Part shown: positions 51,762-59,459 of the stretch, in pieces
Layout: every line of letters starts with the position of its first letter
Numbering within the stretch: position 1 is the first letter of the stretch
NCBI GenBank assembly: GCA_905234275.1
Contig: CAJOHD010000007.1
Location: forward strand, 33,723 to 97,722
Origin: an uncultured Bacteroidales bacterium
GTDB taxonomy: Bacteria; Bacteroidota; Bacteroidia; Bacteroidales; F082
Reading direction: 5' to 3'
Length of the DNA stretch: 64,000 nucleotides
Program-made: the position numbers and the translations under genes
Notes under the pieces: generated by a model
Told to the model about the DNA's origin: nothing
The model's input: the letters and a program-made list of their open reading frames with translations, nothing else
Database searches by the model: none

Positions 51762-53987
51762 TTATTTCATTCTAAACTCCAGCGTGCCGCCTTCCAAAAT
51801 CTCCTTGTGCGAAATCTTGTAATCAGTTATCGCCTTGCCGTTGAGCTTCACGCTCTTCACATGAATCTTCTCTGGCGTTTTGTTTGGCGCTGAAATCACA
51901 AAATCGTTGCCGTTTTCGAGATGCAAAACCGCTTTTGTGAACAAAGGCGTCCCGATGACATATTCGGCTGAGCCGGCGTGGAAAGGATAGATGCCGAGGC
52001 TCGAGAAGATGTACCATGCCGACATCTGACCGCAGTCGTCGTTGCCCGCATAGCCGCATGGCGTGGCACGGTAAAACTCGCTCCTCACCTGCTCCACCAG
52101 CTCCTGCGTCCTCTCAGGTTTTCCTGCAAAATTATACAGATACACGGTGTGATGACTCGGCTCGTTGCCGTGCGCATACTGCCCGATGAAGCCGCTGGCA
52201 TTGCCGTTGACCTCGCCAGAAGTGGCAGTCAGACTGAAGTTCTCGTCAAGTTTCTTTAAAAATGCCTTTTTGCCGCCGAAGAGGTCTATCAAGCCCTGCG
52301 GATCCTGAGGCACAAACCACATGTACTGCCAGGCGTTGCCCTCCACAAAGCACGGCTGCTCGTAGCTGAGCGGGTCGAAACCTTCAATCCAGTTGCCGTT
52401 CTCGTCTTTCGGACGGAAGAAACCCGTCTCAGTATCAAAGAGGTTTTTATAGAACATGCTGCGATGCATGAATCGCTCGTAGTCCTGCTTGAGACCGAGT
52501 TTCTTTGCCACCAAAGCCACGCAGGCATCGTCGAACGCCTGTTCCATGGTGATGCTGACACTCTCATTCTGAAGCGTTTGCGGCATATAACCATATTTCT
52601 CCCAGATTTCAAAAGGAGAGTTGAAATGGCTTCGTGTGCTGCTCTCGACCATCGCCTGATAAGCCTCTTCCACATTGATGCCAGGAATCTCTGCCAAAAT
52701 GGCGTCGGCGAGCACCGGGATGGCGTGGTTGCCGATCATGCAGTAGTTATCCTGTCCCCAGAGGTCCCAAATCGGGAGATATCCGTATGTTTTATGATGG
52801 ATAATCATGTCATTGACAAACTGTGCGGCATTTTTCGGGTCGATAAGGGTGTAAAGCGGATGCGCTGCACGGAAAGTGTCCCACAGGCTGAAGGTGCTGT
52901 GATAGGTCTGTCCTTCAGGCATCTGCTTGATTTCGAAGTTAGTGTCCATATAACGTCCGTCGACGTCGCTCATCGTGTTTGGTTGCATCAAGACATGGTA
53001 AAGCCCAGTGTAAAATATGGTTTTCTGCTCGTCGGTGCCTTCAATGTCGATGCGGCTGAGCTCTTTTTGCCAGACGTCATGGGCAGCTTTCACATAACCG
53101 TCGAAGTCCCAGCTTTCAGCCTCGGCAAGCATGTTCTTGCGTGCGCCGTCGTTGTCGACAGGCGATATTGCCACCTTGACAATCAATTCGTTACCGTCTT
53201 TATGGTTGAAATCCAAGGCTGCACGCAAAGTCCTGCCATTCACCACGTCGCTGTTGCCGACGTTGAGTTTGCCGTTCATCAAAAGATGTCTTGCAATCGG
53301 CTTCGAAAACTCTGCTCTGAAATAAACTTTTCTCATTTTCGCCCATCCAGTGATGACGCGATATCCTTCGATGGTATTATCATCGACGATGCGTATCTGC
53401 GCCTGAATCACATCGTAACTCCTTCTGCCTGAATAATATGCATCGCCACGATAGGTGCCTCTGTCGAGGTCGAGCACCACCGTCTGAGGCTGTCCTTCCG
53501 GGAATGTGTAACGATGTATTCCTGTGCGTGTCGTTGCTGAAACCTCGACATTCACGCCGCTTTCCTGCAGAAACACCTGATAATAACCGGGTCTCGCCGA
53601 TTCGTTCTCATGGCTGTAATGCTGCCCGAAATCGGCTTTTGAAAGCTGTTCGGGTGTCACCTCCGAGCTCATCGGCATTAAGCTGACATCTATCAAATCG
53701 GTACATCCTGTGCCGCTCAGATGCGTATGTGTGAAGCCGTAAATCACATCTTTATTGTAATCGTAGCCCGAGCAAGGGTCCCATGTCACCATGAGCTCAG
53801 TCTCAGGACTCAGCTGCACCATGCCCTGCGGCATGGTCGCGCCCGGGAAGGTGCTTCCGCTCAACGCGCCCGTCTCGTCGGTCTGCGTGCCGATGAATGG
53901 GTTGACAAAATAAGTGTAATCGTTAGTCTGCGCAATGATATCCAATGCTATAAAACAAGCAAGGAAGAGAGTAATAAGCTTTTTCAT
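51762..53987 (-). CDS. glycoside hydrolase family 92 (alpha-1,2-mannosidase type)
   Basis: The start MKKLITLFLACFIALDIIAQ gives a signal peptide ending AQ; an upstream frame of 7 more residues is not needed. The 741-residue product has the GH92 marks: YFVNPFIGTQTDETG at the start, YDYNKDVIYGFTHTHLSGTG, WGQDNYCMIGNHAIPVLADA and CGYAGNDDCGQMSAWYIFSS (catalytic acid region, about 660-680), ending in the C-terminal beta domain. Family members are calcium-dependent exo-mannosidases that trim N-glycan or yeast mannan. It converges on GH78. It has its own promoter. Confidence 0.93.
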   Translation of the reverse strand: MKKLITLFLACFIALDIIAQTNDYTYFVNPFIGTQTDETGALSGSTFPGATMPQGMVQLSPETELMVTWDPCSGYDYNKDVIYGFTHTHLSGTGCTDLIDVSLMPMSSEVTPEQLSKADFGQHYSHENESARPGYYQVFLQESGVNVEVSATTRTGIHRYTFPEGQPQTVVLDLDRGTYRGDAYYSGRRSYDVIQAQIRIVDDNTIEGYRVITGWAKMRKVYFRAEFSKPIARHLLMNGKLNVGNSDVVNGRTLRAALDFNHKDGNELIVKVAISPVDNDGARKNMLAEAESWDFDGYVKAAHDVWQKELSRIDIEGTDEQKTIFYTGLYHVLMQPNTMSDVDGRYMDTNFEIKQMPEGQTYHSTFSLWDTFRAAHPLYTLIDPKNAAQFVNDMIIHHKTYGYLPIWDLWGQDNYCMIGNHAIPVLADAILAEIPGINVEEAYQAMVESSTRSHFNSPFEIWEKYGYMPQTLQNESVSITMEQAFDDACVALVAKKLGLKQDYERFMHRSMFYKNLFDTETGFFRPKDENGNWIEGFDPLSYEQPCFVEGNAWQYMWFVPQDPQGLIDLFGGKKAFLKKLDENFSLTATSGEVNGNASGFIGQYAHGNEPSHHTVYLYNFAGKPERTQELVEQVRSEFYRATPCGYAGNDDCGQMSAWYIFSSLGIYPFHAGSAEYVIGTPLFTKAVLHLENGNDFVISAPNKTPEKIHVKSVKLNGKAITDYKISHKEILEGGTLEFRMK

Positions 53988-54005
53988 ATTGAATAAATTT
54001 CGGTG

Positions 54006-54079
54006 CAAATATACGTTATTTTTAGATTCTTTTAACTTTTAACTTTTTACTTTTAACTTTTAACTATTTTGTATTTTTG
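54006..54079. promoter_or_regulatory. divergent -7 boxes of GH92 and the NUDIX gene
   Basis: On the minus strand TATATTTG (54013-54006) lies 19 bp before the GH92 ATG. On the plus strand TATTTTTG (54072-54079) lies 22 bp before the NUDIX ATG. Both are exact TAnnTTTG boxes. The expected -33 positions of both fall inside a heptamer array and show no TTTG. Confidence 0.6.
54029..54063. repeat. heptamer tandem array between divergent promoters
   Basis: Five head-to-tail copies of CTTTTAA, the third with one change (CTTTTTA). The array spans the -33 regions of both the GH92 and NUDIX promoters. Gain or loss of a 7-bp unit would shift upstream DNA by about two-thirds of a helical turn. Confidence 0.9.
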
Positions 54080-54100
54080 TACTTCGAAAATCATTGGAAA

Positions 54101-54490
54101 ATGGCATACACTTACACATATCCACGTCCTGCCGTCACCGCCGACTGTATCGTGATGACGCGCGACAACGAGCCCAAAGTGCTTCTCATCGAACGCGGAC
54201 ACGAGCCTTTCAAGGGCTGCTGGGCGTTGCCGGGAGGCTTCATGAACATGGATGAGACCACCGAACAATGCGCCATACGCGAGCTCGAAGAGGAGACCGG
54301 ATTAAAAGTTAATGAAATCAGGCAGATCGGGGCCTATTCGAAGGTTGACCGCGACCCGCGAGGACGCACCATCACGGTGGCATACCTCGCCTTGGTCGAC
54401 AAGCCCCTGCCCGTCAAAGGCAGCGACGATGCAGCCAATGCGCAGTGGTTTTTCAATAAAAAACCTGCCAAAATTAGCATTCGATCATGA
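54101..54490 (+). CDS. NUDIX hydrolase with a 3' frameshift
   Basis: The start MAYTYTYPRPAVTADCIVM follows the promoter correctly; an upstream in-frame start would overlap the -7 box. The product has the NUDIX box (GGFMNMDETTEQCAIRELEE followed by ETG, about 44-66) and a close match to ADP-ribose or nucleotide pyrophosphatases of the NrtR/ADPRase-like group. As read, the end is NKKPAKISIRS, 129 residues. One base fewer in the T5 run at 54450-54454 restores the family ending FS-IKNLPKLAFDHEEIMKDV and carries the frame to 54530, where MITE-like copy C supplies the stop. A true frameshift and a sequencing error cannot be told apart here. Confidence 0.8.
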   Translation: MAYTYTYPRPAVTADCIVMTRDNEPKVLLIERGHEPFKGCWALPGGFMNMDETTEQCAIRELEEETGLKVNEIRQIGAYSKVDRDPRGRTITVAYLALVDKPLPVKGSDDAANAQWFFNKKPAKISIRS

Positions 54491-54514
54491 GGAAATAATG
54501 AAAGATGTATTACT

Positions 54515-54603
54515 TCGTCATTTCGAGTGAAGCGGAGCGGAATCGAGAAATCTCAAACAATTAAATGAGATTTCTCCACTCCCTACGGTCGGTCGAAATG
54601 ACG
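54515..54603. mobile_element. MITE-like element, copy C
   Basis: The 89-bp segment has terminal repeats CGTCATTTCGA/TCGAAATGACG, an inner pair GAGAAATCTC (54545-54554) / GAGATTTCTC, and the same arms as copies A, B and D. It is the shortest complete copy. It lies between the convergent NUDIX and msrA genes, whose last codons and stops fall inside it, and can form a strong hairpin that may terminate both. Confidence 0.9.
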
Positions 54604-55110
54604 GCTCTTAGCGTTTTTCGCAAATTCGAACAGCTCCAACGGCAGATGACAGTATCCGTCAGGGTTTTTCTCCAGATAATCCTGATGGTAATCTTCGGCC
54701 GTGTAGAAATTCTGCAACGGCATCACCTCGACGGCGATTTTACTTTCGATTTTAGCTTGCTGTTCAGCCATCACCTTGTTAATCGTCTGTAAATCAGCGA
54801 CATCAGTGTAATAGATGCCTGTGCGGTACTGCAAACCCACGTCATGTCCCTGTTGGTTGACGCTCGTCGGGTCGATGGCATGGAAATACATGTCGAGCAG
54901 GAACTCGAGGCTTATTTTGCTCGGGTCGTACTCCACCATGACGGTCTCGGCGGCCTTGGTCTCGCCGCTGCAGACCTCCTTATACGTCGGGTTTTCCTTA
55001 ATACTGTTGGCATAGCCGACTTTAGTCCCGACCACGCCCTCAATCATCTTGAAATAATGCTCGGTGCCCCAGAAGCAGCCTCCGGCAAGGTAGATAGATT
55101 TAGTTGACAT
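54583..55110 (-). CDS. msrA: peptide methionine-S-sulfoxide reductase A
   Basis: The start MSTKSIYLAGGCFWGTEHYF puts the catalytic Cys (GCFWGTEH) at its usual place; the ATG is 1 bp after the hsdR stop. The 175-residue enzyme has the family marks KVGYANS, YKEVCSGETKAAETVMVEYD, FHAIDPTSVNQQGHDVGLQY and YHQDYLEKNP. It repairs oxidised methionine. The last residues (SRHFDRP) and the stop come from MITE-like copy C. No MsrB domain is attached. Confidence 0.94.
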   Translation of the reverse strand: MSTKSIYLAGGCFWGTEHYFKMIEGVVGTKVGYANSIKENPTYKEVCSGETKAAETVMVEYDPSKISLEFLLDMYFHAIDPTSVNQQGHDVGLQYRTGIYYTDVADLQTINKVMAEQQAKIESKIAVEVMPLQNFYTAEDYHQDYLEKNPDGYCHLPLELFEFAKNAKSRHFDRP

Positions 55111-55111
55111 A

Positions 55112-58100
55112 TTATTTGTTGTTTTCTTCATTTATTATTTCTTCAGCAATACGCTCAGCCTGTTTCAACACCGTCTCGGTTGCAAGCTGTTGCATATCAG
55201 GCGGATAGCCATAACGACGCAACAAGCGTTTGACAGCCACTTTCATTTTTGCTCGGACATTTTCTTTGATTGTCCAGTCAATGGTTGAGTTTTTACGGAT
55301 GGTCTCTGTCAAAACCACTGCCAACTCGCGCAATTTGTTCTTGCCCATCAACTCTTTGGCGCTTTCATTGTCAGCCACAGCCGAATAAAATGCGTATTCG
55401 TATGTGGTCAAACCCATATTATTTGCCTCTTTGTCTTTTTCAACAATGGTCTTGCTCAGCTTTATCAACTCTTCAATAACTTCTGCTGCCGTGATAATTT
55501 TGTTATGATAACGCGTAATGGAATTGTCAAGCATCTCCATCAAAGTACGACCTTCAACCACATTGAACTTCGAACGTGTCTTTATTTCGCCTTCCAACAA
55601 CTTTCGCAGCACCTCCAAAGCGACGTTCTTATGTTCCATGTCCTTCAATTCCATCAAAAATTCTTCCGAAAGAATTGAAATATCCGGCTTTTTAATTCCT
55701 GCTGCATCAAAAATATCAATGACCTTTTCAGAAACCAAAGCCTTGTCAATAACTTGACGAATTGTTGTTTCTATTTCCTCATCAGTGCGCCCCGAGCCAG
55801 TTTGGTCGAATTTGCAAAGTCGGGCTTTCACGGCTTGGAAGAATGCCACTTCGTCTTTCACATCCATAGCAGAATCTTGCGGAATCGCCAATGCAAACGC
55901 TTTACCCAAAGCCGTCACTTCGTTGACAAAACGCTTCTTGCCATCGTCCAAGCCCAGAATGAAATCCTCCGCTTTCAAAATCCAAGAAAGCTTGCCAGAA
56001 GTGTTTGCGGTGAAATATTGTTTATAGTCAAACCCGAAAAACATCTGCTGTACCACTTCCAACTTCTCCTGCATCAAAGCTACTGCTTGTTCCTGTTGTT
56101 GAGTCGGTTCGCCCCTCCCTCCAGAATCGGAATAGAACGACAAAGCTTTCTTTAAATCTGCTGCAATACCAAGATAATCAACGACTAAGCCACCCGGTTT
56201 GTCTTTATAGACTCGGTTCACACGGGCAATTGCCTGCATCAGGTTATGTCCTTGCATCGGTTTGTCGATGTACAAAGTGTGCAGACATGGCACATCGAAG
56301 CCAGTGAGCCACATATCGCGTACGATGACAAGTTTCAGCTCATCGTCGGGGTCTTTCATGCGCTCCGCCAAAGCCCTGCGTTGCTCTTTTGTAGTATGAT
56401 GTTTCGAGATATTGTCACCATCCGAGGCCGACGATGTCATCACCACTTTTATCGCACCTTTCGCCAAGTCATCGGAATGCCATTCTGGTCTCAACTTGAC
56501 GATTTCGTCGTACAGCTCTGCGGCTATGCGTCGGCTCATTGCCACAATCATTGCCTTACCCTCAAATACCTTCTGTCGCTCCTCAAAATGTGTAACGATA
56601 TCTTTAGCTATGTTTTGCAATCGGTTAGGACTGCCTATCAAAGCCTCCAACTGTGTCCATTTCGCCTTGGCTTTTTGGACATCGTTCATGTTTTCGGTTT
56701 CAAGCTCCTTGTCGAGGTCTGCCACCAGCTGACGGCCTTCTTCGCTTAGTTCCACTTTGGCGAGACGGCTTTCGTAATAAATACGCACCGTCGCACCGTC
56801 TTCAACAGCTTGTGCAATGTCGTAAACGTCGATATAATTGCCGAAAACAGCTGGTGTGTTTTTATCTTCTTTCTCAATAGGAGTGCCGGTAAAACCAAGA
56901 TAAGTGGCATTTGGCAATGCATCGCGCAAGTATTTTGCAAAGCCGTATTTTATTTCAGAACCTATAACCTCGTCGGCTTCGTTTTTTACATCGACGGTCT
57001 TAGCTTTGAAGCCATATTGCGTGCGGTGAGCCTCATCAGCAATCACTATCACATTGCTACGCATGGTGAGAGTGTCGTAAACATTTCCCGATTCGGGCTG
57101 GAATTTCTGAATGGTGGTGAAAATCACACCGCCAGACTGCACCGACAAGAGTTTCTTCAGATGCTCACGGCTCTCTGCCTGGACGGGTGTCTGCCGGAGC
57201 AGTTGTTTGGCACCTGTGAAGGTGTCGAAAAGCTGGTCGTCCAAGTCGTTGCGGTCGGTGATGACCACGATGGTGGGGTTGTTGAGCCGCTGTACGATTT
57301 TGCCCGTGTAGAACACCATTGTCAGCGACTTTCCGCTACCTTGCGTGTGCCATACCACACCGGCACGATGGTCGCCTTCCGTCTGTTCCTCCACCGTTTT
57401 GAGCCCATAGTGTGCGGGCGATTCGGCGACCATGTTCTTCGTGTTGATACCCGTGGCCCGAATAGTCGATTCCACCGCCTTGTTCACCGCGTAATACTGG
57501 TGATAGGCGGCTATCTTCTTGACGGTCTTAATCGTGGTCAGACCTGTTTTCAAATCTTCTTGCTTCTGCTTCTCAAAGACCGTGAATGATTGGATCAGGT
57601 CGAGTAATGTGTCTTTTCGCATCATACCGTTGACCAGAACCTCCAACTCGCTCACCAGATTTGAAGCAATGTTCTCGCCATTTTCGCTCTTCCACGCCGT
57701 GAAACGGCTGAAACCTGCAGAAAGCGAGCCCGCACGAGCCTCCAAGCCATCAGAAATAACCACTAACGCATTGTAGGTGAACAACGACGGAATCTGCTGT
57801 TTGTAGGTTTCAATCTGCCGATAGGCGCTTTGCAATGTGGCGTTCTCGTCGGCTGCATTTTTCAGTTCGAAAATGACCAATGGCAGACCGTTTACAAACA
57901 AAACCACATCCGGACGGCGGTTGTGGCCGTTTTCGATTATAGTGAACTGGTTGACCACCGTGAACTCGTTGTTCCACGGGTCGTTGAAATCGATAAGCCA
58001 CACTCTTTCGCCTCGCTCCACACCGTCTTTGGTAATTACCACTGGGATACCCTCGGTCAGCATTCGATGAAACGTCTCATTGTTGACAAGCATATCCGGC

Positions 58101-58336
58101 GAGTCCAGATGCATCACCGTTTTTATCGCCATTTCCTGTACCGGCCAAGGCAACGACGGATTGAGTCGTTTTACTGCTTTTTCCAGCTTATCAAACAACA
58201 CAACATCCTCAAAACTGAGACGCATCGGATTGTCGCCATCAGGTGCAATGTCTGGACCATAAAGGTATTGATAGCCTTTAGCTTTCAGCAGTTCTATGAG
58301 CATTTGCTCTATATCGGATTCGTGGAGTGGGGGCAT
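55112..58336 (-). CDS. hsdR: type I restriction enzyme R subunit (HsdR)
   Basis: The 1,074-residue protein has all motor and nuclease parts. The PD-(D/E)xK nuclease is NRRPDVVLFVNGLPLVIFEL then KN (about 139-160). Walker A is WHTQGSGKSLTM (about 330), the DEAH box VIADEAHRTQYG (about 430), then helicase motifs GFTGTPIEKEDKNTP and ARVNRVYKDKPGGLVVDYLG. A long C-terminal domain (DUF3387-like) ends with the HsdM-binding part. It cleaves DNA lacking the host methylation. No hsdM or hsdS gene lies in the window, so they must lie beyond it or be missing. Confidence 0.95.
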   Translation of the reverse strand: MPPLHESDIEQMLIELLKAKGYQYLYGPDIAPDGDNPMRLSFEDVVLFDKLEKAVKRLNPSLPWPVQEMAIKTVMHLDSPDMLVNNETFHRMLTEGIPVVITKDGVERGERVWLIDFNDPWNNEFTVVNQFTIIENGHNRRPDVVLFVNGLPLVIFELKNAADENATLQSAYRQIETYKQQIPSLFTYNALVVISDGLEARAGSLSAGFSRFTAWKSENGENIASNLVSELEVLVNGMMRKDTLLDLIQSFTVFEKQKQEDLKTGLTTIKTVKKIAAYHQYYAVNKAVESTIRATGINTKNMVAESPAHYGLKTVEEQTEGDHRAGVVWHTQGSGKSLTMVFYTGKIVQRLNNPTIVVITDRNDLDDQLFDTFTGAKQLLRQTPVQAESREHLKKLLSVQSGGVIFTTIQKFQPESGNVYDTLTMRSNVIVIADEAHRTQYGFKAKTVDVKNEADEVIGSEIKYGFAKYLRDALPNATYLGFTGTPIEKEDKNTPAVFGNYIDVYDIAQAVEDGATVRIYYESRLAKVELSEEGRQLVADLDKELETENMNDVQKAKAKWTQLEALIGSPNRLQNIAKDIVTHFEERQKVFEGKAMIVAMSRRIAAELYDEIVKLRPEWHSDDLAKGAIKVVMTSSASDGDNISKHHTTKEQRRALAERMKDPDDELKLVIVRDMWLTGFDVPCLHTLYIDKPMQGHNLMQAIARVNRVYKDKPGGLVVDYLGIAADLKKALSFYSDSGGRGEPTQQQEQAVALMQEKLEVVQQMFFGFDYKQYFTANTSGKLSWILKAEDFILGLDDGKKRFVNEVTALGKAFALAIPQDSAMDVKDEVAFFQAVKARLCKFDQTGSGRTDEEIETTIRQVIDKALVSEKVIDIFDAAGIKKPDISILSEEFLMELKDMEHKNVALEVLRKLLEGEIKTRSKFNVVEGRTLMEMLDNSITRYHNKIITAAEVIEELIKLSKTIVEKDKEANNMGLTTYEYAFYSAVADNESAKELMGKNKLRELAVVLTETIRKNSTIDWTIKENVRAKMKVAVKRLLRRYGYPPDMQQLATETVLKQAERIAEEIINEENNK

Positions 58337-58341
58337 AATCT

Positions 58342-59412
58342 TTATTGTTTTTGATTAGCATCAATGTTCTTGTGTTGTTCCAAAAAGAACTGCTTTTGTT
58401 GCTCAATTTCCCTACGTAATTCCTCTTCCGTTGGCATATATGTCATATATTTGGCAGCAAAAAGTTGCTCGCTTTCGTGAAGCACCGAATATCTTGCGAT
58501 AGTATTGTCTGTGTCCGTGCAAAGCAACACGCCAATGGTTGGCTGATCGTCTTCTCCTTTCACTAAATCATCATACATTCTGACATACATATCCAACTGC
58601 CCGATATCCTGATGTGTTAAACGATGTGTCTTCAATTCGAAGATAACAAAACGTTTCATCTTATAGTTATAGAAAACCAAATCAATGAAAAACTCCGATG
58701 TGTCAGTCACAATATGCTGTTGGCGCTCTACAAAAGCAAAACCGCGTCCAAGTTCCAGAATGAATTTTTCGAGGTTATCAATAAGAGCCTGTTCAAGTTC
58801 GGTTTCAGAATAAATAGCGTCACGATGGAAGCCCATAAACTCTGCAACCATAGGGTTTTTGATGTACTCCAACGGGTCTCTTTCTGTTGTTTGAGGCAAA
58901 TCCTCAACTTTTGCAGGCAGTTGTGCTGCAAGCCTACGCTCAAAATATTGGGTTGAGATATTTCGGTCGAGTTCTCTCACGCTCCACATATTATGCGAAG
59001 CATTTTCCAGATACCACAATCTGGCTTCAGGGTTTGTTACAGACAACACACGTCTAATGTGCGACCATTCCAGATTGTGAACACGCGTGTTCACAATCTC
59101 AAAATCAGGGAACAAAAGGTAGAACTTTTTGTAATAGTCAAGATTGCGTTTGTTGTAACCGTTTCCATACAAAGGAATCAACTCATCAGCAAGGTTCTTT
59201 ATAAGTTGAGTACCGTATGTCGCTCGTTTTTCTCCTTTTTGCTCTTCTTCCACAATGCGTCTCCCCACATTCCAAAATGTCGCAATGCCTATCAGACTGA
59301 CCGTCGCATAAGCCTGCTGCCGTCCATTTTCTATTATGGTGCGAACATCGTCGACGAAATTGTCCGGCAATGAGATGTTATTGTTTTTTATATTTATATT
59401 ATCTTTTGTCAT
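58342..59412 (-). CDS. DUF1016 (YhcG)-type PDDEXK nuclease-domain protein
   Basis: The start MTKDNINIKNNNISLPDNFV is chosen; a longer TTG-like extension is rejected. The 356-residue protein has the DUF1016 N-terminal domain (ATFWNVGRRIVEEEQKGEKR, WSVRELDRNISTQYFERR) and the C-terminal nuclease fold (FFIDLVFYNYKMKRFVIFEL then K, about 240-260; D and ExK acids). Such proteins are frequent partners of type I restriction loci and have a putative nuclease role. It is 5 bp from hsdR. A -7 box TATTTTTG (59435-59428) lies upstream, without a clear -33 box. A 28-bp perfect palindrome is inside the gene. Confidence 0.85.
   Translation of the reverse strand: MTKDNINIKNNNISLPDNFVDDVRTIIENGRQQAYATVSLIGIATFWNVGRRIVEEEQKGEKRATYGTQLIKNLADELIPLYGNGYNKRNLDYYKKFYLLFPDFEIVNTRVHNLEWSHIRRVLSVTNPEARLWYLENASHNMWSVRELDRNISTQYFERRLAAQLPAKVEDLPQTTERDPLEYIKNPMVAEFMGFHRDAIYSETELEQALIDNLEKFILELGRGFAFVERQQHIVTDTSEFFIDLVFYNYKMKRFVIFELKTHRLTHQDIGQLDMYVRMYDDLVKGEDDQPTIGVLLCTDTDNTIARYSVLHESEQLFAAKYMTYMPTEEELRREIEQQKQFFLEQHKNIDANQKQ
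59072..59099. repeat. 28-bp perfect palindrome inside the DUF1016 gene
   Basis: AGATTGTGAACACG is followed directly by CGTGTTCACAATCT. In frame on the minus strand it encodes IVNTRVHNL, a stretch that also looks native to the family. It shares no arms with the GH97/GH78 palindromes. Confidence 0.85.
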
Positions 59413-59459
59413 ATTAAAACCTGTTTGCAAAAATAATCAATTATTACAAAGAATCCATG

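Noticed and set aside
52464..53432. Open frame of 322 codons antisense to GH92
   Set aside because: Shadow frame within a certain glycosidase gene, without start signals or motifs.
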